From positions 248,001-312,000 of the forward strand of contig JAGYWI010000002.1 of NCBI GenBank assembly GCA_018606805.1: DNA of 64,000 bases, read 5' to 3'. The stretch is from Candidatus Magnetomicrobium cryptolimnococcus (GTDB lineage: Bacteria > Nitrospirota > Thermodesulfovibrionia > Thermodesulfovibrionales > Magnetobacteriaceae). Positions 45,708-56,499 of the stretch are shown one piece after another. Both the position numbers and the translations under genes were made by a program. The notes under the pieces were generated by a model. The model worked only from the letters and a program-made list of their open reading frames with translations, was not told the DNA's origin and searched no databases. Position 1 is the first letter of the stretch. Each line of letters opens with the position of its first letter.

Positions 45708-45903
45708 TTATTTTATATCCTAACAGCGTTATTGTCTCTTTTATATCATCTTGTGTAACTACTGATTCATCAAAATCAATGGAGGCCACGCCAACCTCGA
45801 CGGTTAGTCCCCTGATACCATTTAATTTCTCAATAGCCTTCTTTACTCTAGTTACGCAGTGCATGCAGCTCATACCGTCTATATGTATTGTTATATTTGC
45901 CAT
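45682..45903 (-). CDS. Heavy-metal-associated (CopZ-like) protein
   Basis: A 73-residue HMA ferredoxin-like protein. IHIDGMSCMHCVTRVKKAIE carries the metal-binding C-x2-C, and LLGYKI ends the fold. It probably binds copper(I) or another soft metal. No P-type ATPase is nearby. Overlaps dtd. Confidence 0.9.
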   Translation of the reverse strand: MANITIHIDGMSCMHCVTRVKKAIEKLNGIRGLTVEVGVASIDFDESVVTQDDIKETITLLGYKINEGSHPKG

Positions 45904-45964
45904 GGATTTCTACACCTCTTGTAATTTTGTCTTGTTAAGGAAGGGAAATACTACTTACTTGCTT

Positions 45965-46603
45965 TTATTCGTCATGCTCTTTTTGGGTAGTTTTATGTTT
46001 TTCTAACATCTCTTTCACTTTATTATGGTACGAGGTAACGGCCTCTTTTGTTTTTTCGTTAACTTGGCCATCGCTTTCAAGCAGGGCAAACACTTCTGTA
46101 GCTTCGTTGTCTATACTTCTAATCAGTTCATCGTTAACGATGTGCATTTTTTCAACCTTTTCGACAAGCTCGTTAACATTTCCTACAAAGTCTCTCAATA
46201 GGAAGACGTCTTTTTGTCTTAGAAACAAGCGCCGCTTATAGTCCCCTGAAAGTATATGTCCCATATCTTCAATCAAACGATTAAATGGGCTAAACGCCTT
46301 ATAAAAGAGAAATGCCACCAATAGTACAGCAACAAACCCATAACATAAAAAAACAATGAAAAAAGATACCACGCTAATACCGGTAACGGATGCATTTTTA
46401 CTGTCAAGGGCATTTCCAGCAAGCGCAGTAGCCTTTTCATCCCCTGAGCTTGCTCCTAATATATAAGCAAACACTATCGAAATACTTAAAACGGCTATTA
46501 TAGCTCCGATAGCAACTATACTAAATCGCTCCGTTAGAAAAGGTCTTTTATATTTTACAGCCTCTTTATGCGCTTCACCGTTAGACATGTTTAATCTTAA
46601 CAT
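45965..46603 (-). CDS. Two-TM protein with HAMP-like segment
   Basis: A 212-residue membrane protein. Helices at about 28-50 (IVAIGAIIAVLSISIVFAYI) and 78-108 (VVSFFIVFLCYGFVAVLLVA) flank a short periplasmic loop of about 28 residues. A HAMP-like region follows (FNRLIEDMGHILSGDYKRRL), then a charged coiled coil. No kinase or MCP output domain. It may be a signalling partner; function unknown. Confidence 0.7.
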   Translation of the reverse strand: MLRLNMSNGEAHKEAVKYKRPFLTERFSIVAIGAIIAVLSISIVFAYILGASSGDEKATALAGNALDSKNASVTGISVVSFFIVFLCYGFVAVLLVAFLFYKAFSPFNRLIEDMGHILSGDYKRRLFLRQKDVFLLRDFVGNVNELVEKVEKMHIVNDELIRSIDNEATEVFALLESDGQVNEKTKEAVTSYHNKVKEMLEKHKTTQKEHDE

Positions 46604-46785
46604 TAATTAATATTATTTTCAAGTTATTTATACTATAATTAAACTAATAAAAAAAGTATTTACAAAATAACACAGAATGTATAACACGATACAGACAATA
46701 GTAAAAAACAAAATGTAATATGAACTATCACAGCAAATGAAGGGTTCTTAGAACCTATTATTAAATACACGGGGGTATTACTTCT

Positions 46786-47013
46786 ATGGATAAAGAGTCT
46801 AATGTATCAGAAAAAAGCCGTACAATAGCACTGTTGCTAGCATTTTTTTTAGGATGGTCGGGGGCACACCGTTTTTATGTAAATAAGCCAATAACAGGTG
46901 CTATCATGTTATTTACGATGGGTGGCTTTGGTCTTTGGTATTTTATAGACCTAGTATTAATTTCAGCTGGTGTTTTAACCGATAAAGATGGGTTGCCGTT
47001 AACTAAATGGTAA
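46786..47013 (+). CDS. TM2-domain protein
   Basis: A 75-residue protein with KSRTIALLLAFFLGWSGAHRFY then GAIMLFTMGGFGLWYFIDLV, the two-helix TM2 domain. Role unknown in bacteria. GGGGGTATTACTTCT precedes the ATG. Confidence 0.88.
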   Translation: MDKESNVSEKSRTIALLLAFFLGWSGAHRFYVNKPITGAIMLFTMGGFGLWYFIDLVLISAGVLTDKDGLPLTKW

Positions 47014-47097
47014 AGTAATGAAGATTATCTGTAAGGAGGCGCTTTGGAATATTGCCGCCTCTTTACAGATATGGATTTTTATACAAGTAGGTGATAT

Positions 47098-47289
47098 ATG
47101 TATTATTTAGGATGGATGATTGTAATAGTGATTTATATGTTGTGGAAAAGAGATATTCGAAAGGCTCACGAAGCTATTAAGGCTCTTAAGGAATCGTTGC
47201 AAAGCGAAAGAGGAGAGATAGAGAGTCTCAGAAAAAAATATGAGCACTTGATAAAAAGTCAGCCAAATAAGTTCATATCTAATAAATAA
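47098..47289 (+). CDS. Small single-pass membrane protein
   Basis: A 63-residue protein: one N-terminal helix (YYLGWMIVIVIYMLW) and a basic coiled-coil tail (ALKESLQSERGEIESLRKKY). It follows the TM2 gene by 84 bases. No family recognised. Confidence 0.55.
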   Translation: MYYLGWMIVIVIYMLWKRDIRKAHEAIKALKESLQSERGEIESLRKKYEHLIKSQPNKFISNK

Positions 47290-47303
47290 TAATAATGAAA
47301 AAG

Positions 47304-50300
47304 TTACTGCTTAAGAATATCTCTGATTTTTTGTAAAAATAATGTTGGGTGAAAGGGTTTGGAAATATAGTTAATTTCACCATTAAGTATGCCCCGATGA
47401 TGAATAATGTCGTAGGTATAGCCACTGGTGAAGAGTATTTTCAGCCCATTTTTTAACTTGGATAATTCATCCGCTACGTGTTTGCCGTCAAGCCCCGGCA
47501 TAACTACATCTATAATGGCTAAATCAATAGAGTCCATAAACATAGCAAACTGCGAAACGGCATGATGACCGTCTTTTGCCTCTACGACATTGTATCCAGC
47601 ATCTTTTAAAACATTAGAAACGGCTAAACGTAACCGCTCATCATCCTCGGCTACTAAAATAGTTTCCACACCGCGTTCATATATGTTTTGTGGTATAAGC
47701 AAAAGATTATCCGGGGCTTCCTCACTTAATGGGAGGTATATGTTAAAATTAGTACCGACTCCTAATTCAGAATATAGATTTATAAAACCATTGTGCTGTT
47801 TAATGATACCATAAGCAGTAGCAAGTCCGAGGCCAGTACCTTTACCGACTTCTTTGGTTGTGAAAAATGGTTCAAACACTTTATCCTTAACCTCTCTAGG
47901 CATGCCATGCCCTGTATCACTAACTGAAATCATGGCGTACTTACCAATAGAGCCGTATTTATGGCTTTTAATAAACCCCTCATCCATAAAAATACAATCC
48001 ACGCTGATTAACAAAGTGCCACCATCCGGCATAGCATCGCGAGCGTTAGTTGCAAGGTTTATTAAAACCATTTCTATCTGTGTCCTATCAGCTTTTACTA
48101 TGATGCTATCGGCAGTACAGTGGGTTTGCAGCTCTATATGTTCGCCAATTATCCTATTAAGAAATTTACCTATATTGTTAATTAAATGAACAATATCTAT
48201 TGGTTTTGGGTCTATAATTTGTTTTCTACTAAAAGCCAAAAGACTCTTGGTTAAATTAGACGCCCTATCAAGGGAGGCCATTATCTGCTCTACATAGTTA
48301 ACGGCTGTGCTGTTACCAACGATGTATTTTTGTAGTAAAAAAATGTAATTACTAATAGCCGACAGTATATTATTGAAATCATGTGCAACCCCGCCAGCAA
48401 GCTTTCCAATAGCCTCCATCTTTTGCGATTGATACAACTGAAACTCTAACTGCTTACGCTCAGTGATGTCTTCACCAGAGCTTAATATATCCGTAATATT
48501 ACCCCACTCATCCCTCAAGACAGTATTGTGCCACGAAATATACTTTAGCTTACCGTCTCTAACTACAACAGAGTTTTCGTAGTATTCATAATCGGTGATC
48601 TTGTCAGCTAAAATAGCATGAAAAACAGACTTAACGGTACTCCTATTATCATTAGGCAAAAACATATCAAACCAGTTTTGTCCAACAATCTCATCTTCAT
48701 TAAAACCTAAAATATCGCAGCCCTTCTTATTAATAAGCTTAACCTTCTCATCCTTACCAATAAGCACAAAGATGACCCCCGATATGTTTAAATATTTCTG
48801 AAACTTATCCCGCTCAGCTTCAAGCATAAGCTGTGCGTACTTTCGCTCCGTAATATCACTAACCAAGCCATCATATGCTATAACCTCGCGGTTTTCGTTA
48901 AACCTCGGTATCGGTTTATTAGACACCCAACGAATGCTGCCATTTTTGTGTATTATCCTATGCTCAATAGCAGGTATGGAAATCCCCAGCAGTACCTTAT
49001 TCGACTGCTCAAGAACATACTGCCGGTCATCTTCGTATATCATCGTATACCATAAATACGGGTATATATCATACTCATAGTAGGTATATCCAGTAATTGC
49101 CAGACACCCCGGTCCATGCACTGTTGACACCACCTTGCCATCACTGACGTATACGGTGTATACGTAGTCCGTAACAGTCTCTATCAGCTTTTTATAACGC
49201 TCCTCACTTTCTTTTAAGGCCTCATCTTTAACAAGGTCTGAAATGTCCATCATGCTTATTAATAAAGTAGTGATATTATTATAATTTTCCGGAAATAATA
49301 CGTTATACAGTAACTTAATTTCCTTACCGGCTATTGTTTTATTAAAGACAACTTTTTTAAAGAATTTTTTATTGCCAAAAAACGCTATAACAGCTTCTTT
49401 AAAATCATTAAAAGATTTTTCAGTAAATATATTTATTAAAGGACCAAGTATCTGCCCTTTATCAGTAGCTTCAAATATTTTCAGAGCCTCATCATTAACG
49501 TTAGAGATATATATAACTTCGGCAAGATACCTAATATAATCCGGATTTTGGTTAAAGAAATAGGCTAACTCAGAAACCCCAGTGCCCTTAAGACGCAAAA
49601 CCTCTTTTATGGCATCACGCACGTACACTTCCATAATGGCTGTATTTTGATAAATATTACCATACAGCATATCTTTCTTTGTAATCTCAGCTTCAAGCTG
49701 CGTACGCCTAAAACTCTCAGCCCCAAGTTTATCATTTAAAATCCGTATATTTTCATCATAGTAAACAGAGCATTTTTGCAGTGCTGCCAAATGTTGCGAA
49801 ATAGTATCTTGTGCCTTAATGCGCGCTATCGCCCAAGACGTCTCCCTGCTTATACCCACAAGATACAAAAACTCCACCTGTCTTTCCATTAACCGTCGCT
49901 CTTTATGCGTACCAGCAAAGAAAGCCCCTATAACCTTGCTATCAGCTAAAACAGGCATAAGCACAAAGGAAACAAAACCGGTTGCATTCCATAACTGTGG
50001 CCACTGACGCTCCACATCCCAGCAAATATACGGCTCCTTATTAATAAAAACACCACAATAAGGCTCTTTTTCTATATAAATGTTGTTAAACGCAGTTAAA
50101 AACCCCTCCTCAACCCCAGCATGACAACAACACTCAGCCCTACCACTTATACTATCAACCAAATAAAACCCACAACTATTGTAACTGGTATGCTCGGCTA
50201 TTAAATGCACCATACTATTTAGAAAAACTTGTACATTATCCGTTCCATCAGCCAACGACGCTATCTTACTAACTATCTCTTCAATTTTAATAAAAGCCCT

Positions 50301-51710
50301 AAACTCCTCATCCTTTTTACGTCGTTCCGTTATATCATTAAAAATAAGAGCCACATGCCCTTTCTGCGGACAATATACAAATAACTCATAAACACTCTTA
50401 AGTGCACTATAAGTAGCCTCCAAATTAAGCGGCTTGCCAACTAAAAGCACCCGCTCAAAGTACTCTACCCATGGTTTAAGCCCATCAGGCATAACCTCTG
50501 TAAATGGTTTATTAATAAGCCAAAGGCTTTCTAAGTGAAGAAGGTCTAAAGCCTTAGCATTAATTGCAGCAATACGATACTCTTTACAGTTATCAACCAC
50601 TTCGCACAATATATAACCACTTAGCATATTGTTTAAAAGCATGTCATATTGCATTTCCTTTTTTCTAAGGGCATTTTCCATCTCTTTTCTATCACTTATA
50701 TCACAAACAGTACCACAAACCCTAAGTGGAGCACCACTTTCATCCCGTCTTACCACACTGCCCTTAGATATAAACCACTTCCACACCCCATCCTTAGTCA
50801 TTAAACGATATTCAAACTCATATGACGGCGTAAGCCCCTTAAGATTATCATCAAGGCTTTTTAGCGCTGAGCCTCTATCTTCCGGATGCAGAAGTCTTTC
50901 CCAAGCACTTAACGTCATTTCAAATTCAGCTGGAGTAAAACCAAGCATTTTTATAAAATTATGGCTATAATAAACCGTACCAGTGGTAATATCCCAATCG
51001 CCAAAGCCCTCACCACTGGCTTCAAGGACGTTTTCCAAGCGTTCAGATTGCTCTTGCAGAGCCTTATCAGCCCGCTTACGCTCAATGGCAGCTGAAAAAA
51101 TATCCCCAACTAACCGTAAAAGGCTTATATCCCCTTCATTACAAACATTAAGCGAGGTTTCAACGTTAAAACCAAAAAAGCCTATAAATTCATTATTAAG
51201 GATAAGCGGTATCGCCAAAAGAGACTTAATCCCTAATGCCGTCCATATGGCCTTTTCATCAGCAGCCTCTGCTTTAAGCTCATCCATAACAGGTACATAT
51301 AAATGTTCAAAATTGCCCAGCCTTTGCATTATCCACCTGTAACGCCTTAAAGCAGTACCGACAAGTATTCCTTGTCGTGGTTTGACGTGGTTACTATGCC
51401 ATTCATATTCCTTATTTATAACAAAATCGCTCCCCTCGACTAAATATAAATAACATCTATCAACACCAAGAAATAATCCAACTTCTTTTAATGCACTAAA
51501 TATATGTTTATCAACCTCTCCAACGTGCGCCCTTATAAACGACGAGGAAATATCCGCAACAAGCCCCTCCATTGTAAGCCTGCGGTTAAGAGCCTCTTCT
51601 TGATTTTTTCTACTTAACTCTAACTCTTTCAGTTTAGCTAAACCGCTGCGCAGCGTAGATAGCTCGTCTGTATAGTCTTTGTTATAGTTATCGTTTTTTG
51701 TTTCTTTCAA
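47304..51710 (-). CDS. Soluble multi-PAS/GAF hybrid histidine kinase
   Basis: 1468 residues without membrane helices. Order: short coiled coil; GAF (about 50-215); PAS (about 225-345, [20 protein letters not shown]); PAS (355-465); GAF (475-625); PAS-like (655-845); PAS (850-970); PAS (980-1095); HisKA with His in [15 protein letters not shown] (about 1105); HATPase with VSDTGHGMP and [13 protein letters not shown]-terminal REC (1345-1468) with Asp in [11 protein letters not shown]. Soluble PAS/GAF arrays sense redox, gases or small ligands; the ligand is unknown. Divergent from the PocR kinase. Confidence 0.9.
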   Translation of the reverse strand: MKETKNDNYNKDYTDELSTLRSGLAKLKELELSRKNQEEALNRRLTMEGLVADISSSFIRAHVGEVDKHIFSALKEVGLFLGVDRCYLYLVEGSDFVINKEYEWHSNHVKPRQGILVGTALRRYRWIMQRLGNFEHLYVPVMDELKAEAADEKAIWTALGIKSLLAIPLILNNEFIGFFGFNVETSLNVCNEGDISLLRLVGDIFSAAIERKRADKALQEQSERLENVLEASGEGFGDWDITTGTVYYSHNFIKMLGFTPAEFEMTLSAWERLLHPEDRGSALKSLDDNLKGLTPSYEFEYRLMTKDGVWKWFISKGSVVRRDESGAPLRVCGTVCDISDRKEMENALRKKEMQYDMLLNNMLSGYILCEVVDNCKEYRIAAINAKALDLLHLESLWLINKPFTEVMPDGLKPWVEYFERVLLVGKPLNLEATYSALKSVYELFVYCPQKGHVALIFNDITERRKKDEEFRAFIKIEEIVSKIASLADGTDNVQVFLNSMVHLIAEHTSYNSCGFYLVDSISGRAECCCHAGVEEGFLTAFNNIYIEKEPYCGVFINKEPYICWDVERQWPQLWNATGFVSFVLMPVLADSKVIGAFFAGTHKERRLMERQVEFLYLVGISRETSWAIARIKAQDTISQHLAALQKCSVYYDENIRILNDKLGAESFRRTQLEAEITKKDMLYGNIYQNTAIMEVYVRDAIKEVLRLKGTGVSELAYFFNQNPDYIRYLAEVIYISNVNDEALKIFEATDKGQILGPLINIFTEKSFNDFKEAVIAFFGNKKFFKKVVFNKTIAGKEIKLLYNVLFPENYNNITTLLISMMDISDLVKDEALKESEERYKKLIETVTDYVYTVYVSDGKVVSTVHGPGCLAITGYTYYEYDIYPYLWYTMIYEDDRQYVLEQSNKVLLGISIPAIEHRIIHKNGSIRWVSNKPIPRFNENREVIAYDGLVSDITERKYAQLMLEAERDKFQKYLNISGVIFVLIGKDEKVKLINKKGCDILGFNEDEIVGQNWFDMFLPNDNRSTVKSVFHAILADKITDYEYYENSVVVRDGKLKYISWHNTVLRDEWGNITDILSSGEDITERKQLEFQLYQSQKMEAIGKLAGGVAHDFNNILSAISNYIFLLQKYIVGNSTAVNYVEQIMASLDRASNLTKSLLAFSRKQIIDPKPIDIVHLINNIGKFLNRIIGEHIELQTHCTADSIIVKADRTQIEMVLINLATNARDAMPDGGTLLISVDCIFMDEGFIKSHKYGSIGKYAMISVSDTGHGMPREVKDKVFEPFFTTKEVGKGTGLGLATAYGIIKQHNGFINLYSELGVGTNFNIYLPLSEEAPDNLLLIPQNIYERGVETILVAEDDERLRLAVSNVLKDAGYNVVEAKDGHHAVSQFAMFMDSIDLAIIDVVMPGLDGKHVADELSKLKNGLKILFTSGYTYDIIHHRGILNGEINYISKPFHPTLFLQKIRDILKQ

Positions 51711-51797
51711 TGATTTACTCGTTAAAATTTATATAAGCGACTTAATTATCATACTAAATTCATGACAAAAATACAACATAATGGATAGAAGAAAAGA

Positions 51798-51922
51798 ACG
51801 GGGAAGAACCCTTTTAGATAAAAGGTGCGTAGGCGCACTCCCGTAAGGGGTGCGGGGGAATAACAGGGAGGTGCGCCTCCGCACCCCTTTTGCCTAAAAG
51901 GGTTTTCCCCCGCTCTTCTATC
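51798..51922. repeat. Compound hairpin repeat, copy 5, in a divergent promoter region
   Basis: GGGGAAGAACCCTTTTAGATAAAAG leads into the GTGCGTAGGCGCAC and GGTGCGCCTCCGCACC palindromes and closes with CTAAAAGGGTTTTCCCCCGC. It lies between two divergent kinase genes, so it is not a simple terminator here. Confidence 0.75.
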
Positions 51923-51980
51923 TTTTTTCTCCTTTTCTGTTCTTTTTCTTTTTCCAAAGCAAATGTTACAATTTATTAGC

Positions 51981-54113
51981 ATGAGAGATGAAGAGTACAA
52001 ATCCTATGGGGACCTAACTTCATTAAATAAAAGCAGAGACCTGTTCAATACGATAGGCAAGGAAACGCTTGAAAGGATAGCGAGAAGTTATCTTGATTTA
52101 CTTGAAACATCATCGGCAATCTATGAAGTTGATGGTAGTTATGCTACAGCGTTGTTTTCGTCCGGTTATTGTAGATTTCTGGATAGTGCCTCAAGGGGTT
52201 TGTGTAATACTGATGATAACGAGGAAGCTATAAATTCTGGTAAATGGTTATGTCATGAATCGTGTTGGACGGATGCTTCAAAAATTGCAGTTCAAACCGG
52301 TGCGCTCTATGATTTAAGTCCCTGCAATGGTGGTATAAATATATATGCAGTGCCGATAAAGGTATCAGGAAAGGTTATTGGCTCATTAAATTGCGGCTAT
52401 GGAAGTCCTCCAACGGATGAGGCAATAATTGATGAGTTAGTTAAAAAATATAATGTTAATAAAGAAAAGCTCACGGAGCTGGCAAGGCAATACCTAGTTA
52501 GACCGGCATACGTTATTGAAGCGATGAAAAGACATATGCAATTAGCGGCAGAGCTAATTGGTGAGATATATGAGCGTAAAAAGTTAGAAGAAAAAATATT
52601 AGAAAAAGAAGAGCAGTTAAGGACAGCATTTGATTTCAGTACAATGGGTATAGCCATAATATCACCGACAAGGGGGTTACTTAACGCTAATGATAGACTT
52701 TGTAAGATGTTTGGGTATACACGTGAAGAGCTTATTAAAATGACATTAGCAGACATTACTTATATAGATGACCTATACAGGGATTTAGCCCTATTTAATC
52801 AAGTGCTTAAAGGTGTAACGGATGGCTATAGGTTGGAGAAACGTTTTATACGTAAAGGTGGAACCGTTATGGATACTACCTTGTGGATAAACTGTAGGCG
52901 AGACGATAGAGGTGATGTTAAGTATTGTGTTGCGTTATTGGAGGATATTTCTAAGCGTAAGATGTTAGAAGAGGAGATACGATTATCAAATGAAATACTT
53001 AATCACATATCCGAGGGGGTTTTTCTTATTAGGGCAGCAGATGGGACTATCGTGTATACGAATCCGCGATTTGATGAGATGTTTAATTATAGTCACGGTG
53101 AGTTATTAGGTAAGCATGTTTCTATTGTAAATGCCCCAACCAATATTGACCCACAGGAGACAGCCCGACGGATTATACTATCTATAGAAGAAAACGGTAT
53201 GTGGCAGGGGGAAATCCTTAATATTAAAAAAACCGGTGAAACATTTTGGTCTTATGCCTCTGTATCAACATTTGAACATACAAGGTATGATACCGTATGG
53301 GTTGCTGTTCATATGGACATTACTGAACGTAAGCGTATAAACGATGAGTTAAAACAACTGACTGATAATCTAAAAATAAGGATAATAGAGGAAGTCAAAA
53401 AAAACAGATTAAAAGACCAGTTAATGTATGAACAATCGCGTCATATAGCAATGGGGGAATTGTTAGTAAATATAGCTCATCAGTGGAGGCAGCCATTAAC
53501 TACAATTGGGCTACTTGTTCAGGATATTAAAGATGCCTATGTGCACAACGAATTAGATTTGAAATATTTGGATAACAGTATAAAGGTGATTATGATTGAA
53601 CTGACTGGGTTGTCTTCTACGATAGATAGTTTCAAAAATTTTTATTTTGATAAACATGAGCGAACACATATTAATATTGCAGTTGAAATAAATAAGGCAT
53701 TAGCGCTTTTGGGGGGATATTTTAAAGAAAGTGGCATAGTGCTTGAAAGTGAATTAGATGAAAACAATATGACTTACGCCTTTCCTAATGAAATATCTCA
53801 GGTCATTCTAAATATATTAAATAACACAAAAGATGTCTTTGAAGCTCGACGCATCCCTAATGGAAGTATTAAAATAAAAAGCTATAAAGACCCTGGCACT
53901 GGCAAAACAATAATAATAGTGGCAGATAATGGCGGTGGAGTACGTAAGGATATTATAGGGCACATATTTGACCCATACTTTACAACTAAGCATAGGTCAA
54001 GAGGCACCGGACTTGGACTTTATATATCAAAATTAATAATAGAAAATCATATGAATGGCACTATAAGCATAAAAAATACAGATGATGGTTGTGAAGTTAG
54101 GATAGAGTTGTGA
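51981..54113 (+). CDS. PocR-PAS-PAS sensor histidine kinase
   Basis: About 710 residues from the ATG before RDEEYKSYG. The N-terminal PocR-type domain (about 15-200) holds conserved cysteines (GYCRFLDSASRGLCN, CHESCWTDASKIAV, LSPCNGG) and is known to bind small organic ligands. Two PAS domains (about 205-330, 340-455), a coiled coil, then HisKA with NIAHQWRQPLTTIGL (about 496) and HATPase with DNGGGVRKDII and RGTGLGLYIS. No membrane helices. The in-frame upstream ATG (51963) has a poorer context. Confidence 0.88.
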   Translation: MRDEEYKSYGDLTSLNKSRDLFNTIGKETLERIARSYLDLLETSSAIYEVDGSYATALFSSGYCRFLDSASRGLCNTDDNEEAINSGKWLCHESCWTDASKIAVQTGALYDLSPCNGGINIYAVPIKVSGKVIGSLNCGYGSPPTDEAIIDELVKKYNVNKEKLTELARQYLVRPAYVIEAMKRHMQLAAELIGEIYERKKLEEKILEKEEQLRTAFDFSTMGIAIISPTRGLLNANDRLCKMFGYTREELIKMTLADITYIDDLYRDLALFNQVLKGVTDGYRLEKRFIRKGGTVMDTTLWINCRRDDRGDVKYCVALLEDISKRKMLEEEIRLSNEILNHISEGVFLIRAADGTIVYTNPRFDEMFNYSHGELLGKHVSIVNAPTNIDPQETARRIILSIEENGMWQGEILNIKKTGETFWSYASVSTFEHTRYDTVWVAVHMDITERKRINDELKQLTDNLKIRIIEEVKKNRLKDQLMYEQSRHIAMGELLVNIAHQWRQPLTTIGLLVQDIKDAYVHNELDLKYLDNSIKVIMIELTGLSSTIDSFKNFYFDKHERTHINIAVEINKALALLGGYFKESGIVLESELDENNMTYAFPNEISQVILNILNNTKDVFEARRIPNGSIKIKSYKDPGTGKTIIIVADNGGGVRKDIIGHIFDPYFTTKHRSRGTGLGLYISKLIIENHMNGTISIKNTDDGCEVRIEL

Positions 54114-54140
54114 TATAATCACTTCTGCTTAGTTATTTTG

Positions 54141-54632
54141 TAATAGTTCAGACCCCTGCCTCGTCATTGAGGCTGTGTCGCAAAAGGAGCAATAAAACAA
54201 AAAGCATTATAGCTCAAAAAAATAGGGGAAAAGTTAAAAGATAATTTTAAAATACAAAAGTTATGTACGAACATTTATGTGGCTAAGCGGTGGCTTAAAG
54301 CCAGACCATAAGACATTATCAGAATTTAGAAGAAAAAAACAAAAGTGCCTTGAAAAAAGTACTAAAGCAATGCGCTCAGTTATGTATAAAACTTGATTTG
54401 ATAGAAGGTAATACACTATTTGTAGATGGTAGCAAGATAAGGAACTGTTAAGTGTAGTACTTAGAAATAGTATACTATGGAAACATAACAATGATATTAG
54501 TAAGTTTAACAGGAAACAAATAAACAAATTTGTCTTATTTTAAATGCCTATGGTTGATTCTTTGCTTCGAATAAGTCTTTTTTGCTTTTTGCGACACAGC
54601 CTCAATGACAAGGCATGGGGGCTGAACTATTA
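54141..54632 (+). mobile_element. IS1182-like remnant with frameshifted transposase piece
   Basis: Outer ends TAATAGTTCAG / CTGAACTATTA and inner ends TTGAGGCTGTGTCGCAAAA (54167-54185) / complement to 54605 are inverted repeats. Inside, FMWLSGGLKPDHKTLSEFRR, then after a frameshift LIEGNTLFVDGSKI, matches IS1182-family transposases near their start. The rest of the transposase is gone. Confidence 0.75.
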
Positions 54633-54700
54633 GCGGTTCTTTTATTTTCACTGTCCTTCATGTTATTGTTAATTTTGTAAACACCCTGTATAATAAGGTT

Positions 54701-54946
54701 ATGGCTAAGACATTAGAACTATATAAAGCATTGAAGGACAAAATCGGGGAAGAAGGCACAAGGGTTATAATAGAAGCCATTGATGAGGTTGCAGAGAAGG
54801 GGCATGCTAACCTTGCTACAAAAGAAGATATTGCAATAGTTAGAACAGAGATGGAAAAATCCAAATCGGAGCTACTCAGATGGATGTTTATCTTTTGGGC
54901 TTCACAGATAGGTATTATCATTGCCCTTATAAAATTACTGCCGTAG
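54701..54946 (+). CDS. Small coiled-coil membrane protein (DUF1640-like)
   Basis: An 81-residue protein: ALKDKIGEEGTRVIIEAIDE, a short coiled coil (ATKEDIAIVRTEMEKSKSEL) and one C-terminal helix (WMFIFWASQIGIIIALIKLL). It resembles CCDC90/DUF1640-type proteins often found near mobile elements. The stop codon lies immediately before the target duplication of the IS1-like element. Confidence 0.7.
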   Translation: MAKTLELYKALKDKIGEEGTRVIIEAIDEVAEKGHANLATKEDIAIVRTEMEKSKSELLRWMFIFWASQIGIIIALIKLLP

Positions 54947-54976
54947 CTTTCAAGGGTAGTCCTAAAGATGTAGTGG

Positions 54977-55207
54977 TTATATAGATACCTCATAACCTAA
55001 AGAATCATTATAGTTATGTATAAAATACCATATTGATCTAATATGATTTACAATTTTCTTTGAAAAAGAAAGTGTCTTTCTTACCAAATAGTTTGTTTTC
55101 CCACTTTCTTTACCAACAGAACGGTGTTTTTTGAAAGGAATAATTTCACCATAGCCAGCCTTCTGTTTATCGGCTATATCTTTATAAATTCTCTTTGGCA
55201 TAAACAC
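54977..55207 (-). pseudogene. IS1-family transposase remnant, left copy
   Basis: A 76-residue frame with HRSVGKESGKTNY followed by LVRKTLSFSKKIVNHI and IWYFIHNYNDSLGYEV, the C-terminus of IS1-family DDE transposases. It lacks the 14 residues (IERLNCTLRQRISR) present in the right copy, an in-frame deletion, and the catalytic N-terminal part. Confidence 0.8.
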
Positions 55208-55313
55208 TCCTTAATTAATTAAATAACACTGTTACATTATAACACAGTAACGATGTTATTTATATACTAAAATCATTATGAATGTTATTTAGAGAATATG
55301 CTAAAATAACCTT

Positions 55314-55895
55314 ATGAACACACAAACATTTGTAAGAGAAATAGAACAGCTAATTCCTCCTATTCCCTTAGAGAGCGATTTTGACCTTACTGAAATAATC
55401 AACGGAGTTGAAATAATGTCCCCCAGCCCTTTTAGTAGACATCAAAAGATTATAACTAACTTATCTTATATAATAATTTCATATATAAGAAAAAATAAAT
55501 TAGGCGAACTATTTATCTCACCCCTCGATGTTATCCTTGAGAAAAATCTAAACCGCTTACAGCCTGATTTACTATTCATTAAAAAAGAAAATACAGCTAT
55601 AGTGCAAGATTGGGTAAGGGGCGTTCCTGATATGGTATGTGAGATTGTGTCTAAAGGTTCTTACCGTAAAGATACCGAAACAAAAAGGGATATATACGAA
55701 CGATACAAAGTCCCCGAATTCTGGATTGTCATACCTGAACTTGAAATAATAAAGATACTCACTCTTAAAGATGATAAGTACACTGTCTTTTCATACGCTG
55801 AAATAGAAGGCGTTGTTACCTCAAAAGTAATAGAAGGGCTTCAAGTTGATATAAAAAGTGTGTTTGAAGACAATACCGTTCGGCATGAATTTTAA
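55314..55895 (+). CDS. Uma2-family nuclease-like protein
   Basis: A 193-residue PD-(D/E)XK fold protein (DUF820/Uma2). PSPFSRHQKIITNLSYIIISYI, SPLDVILEKNLNRLQPDLLF (acidic site), VPDMVCEIVSKGSYRKDTETK and YKVPEFWIVIPE are family features. Uma2 genes are very numerous in some genomes; their role is not settled. It is carried inside the IS1-like composite. Its last codons (NTVRHEF) lie within CAATACCGTTCGGCAT, the end of a local miniature element. Confidence 0.85.
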   Translation: MNTQTFVREIEQLIPPIPLESDFDLTEIINGVEIMSPSPFSRHQKIITNLSYIIISYIRKNKLGELFISPLDVILEKNLNRLQPDLLFIKKENTAIVQDWVRGVPDMVCEIVSKGSYRKDTETKRDIYERYKVPEFWIVIPELEIIKILTLKDDKYTVFSYAEIEGVVTSKVIEGLQVDIKSVFEDNTVRHEF

Positions 55896-55940
55896 AAATA
55901 TTGTATAATAAAATTATAATATATGAAAGGGGGGTTTGTA

Positions 55941-56238
55941 ATGAAAAAAGGAAAGAACAGTTTTTGAAGAAATTATAGAACCAGTTACACAATTAATAAA
56001 GGAAGAAGCAGAAAACATTAAAGATGATTTTACAACATATAAGCTTTGTTTTTACAATTTTACAATTAATATACTATATGCAATATTAAATAACATAAAG
56101 AGTATTATCTTGCTTATAACAGACATAAAGACTTCAATATTAGCAAGAGAGTTAGGTTTAGTTGATGCGTCTAAATCTATGTATTCTGATGCTTTTCTCC
56201 GATATAAACCCTCTATATATAGAAATGTTTTTTCTAAT
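55941..56238 (+). pseudogene. IS4-like transposase N-terminal fragment
   Basis: ATG 55941 after AAGGGGGGTTTGTA encodes MKKGKNS, then a one-base shift near 55960 gives FEEIIEPVTQLIKEEAENIK and later LARELGLVDASKSMYSDAFL then PSIYRNVF, resembling the N-terminal domain of IS4-type transposases. It ends where the right IS1 remnant begins. Confidence 0.5.
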
Positions 56239-56437
56239 CAAAAGACACCGTTCTGTTGGTAAAGAAAGTGGGAAAACAAACTATATTGAAAGATTGAATT
56301 GTACTTTAAGGCAAAGAATTTCACGCTTGGTAAGAAAGACACTTTCTTTTTCAAAGAAAATTGTAAATCATATTGGATCAATATGGTATTTTATACATAA
56401 CTATAATGATTCTTTAGGTTATGAGGTATCTATATAA
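56228..56437 (+). pseudogene. IS1-family transposase remnant, right copy
   Basis: RHRSVGKESGKTNYIERLNC, TLRQRISRLVRKTLSFSKK and WYFIHNYNDSLGYEV form the C-terminal third of an IS1 transposase. It is nearly identical to and inverted relative to the left copy, but without its 42-bp deletion. No catalytic N-terminal region. Confidence 0.8.
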
Positions 56438-56499
56438 CCACTACATTTTTAGGACTACCCTTTCAAGTATATACTTACTTTATACTTAATACTTTATTA

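Larger units (their letters stand above)
54955..56459. mobile_element. IS1-like composite element with 8-bp target duplication
   Basis: Inverted ends GGTAGTCCTAAA (from 54955) and TTTAGGACTACC-type sequence (to 56459, one extra T-run base) are flanked by direct repeats CTTTCAAG (54947-54954, 56460-56467). Two inverted IS1-family transposase remnants lie at its ends and enclose a Uma2 gene and an IS4-like fragment. The single duplication around the whole unit shows it moved as one piece. Confidence 0.8.

Noticed and set aside
51749-52000. 83-residue minus-strand frame between the kinases
   Set aside because: Translated palindromic repeat (copy 5) with low-complexity ends; overlaps the PocR kinase start.
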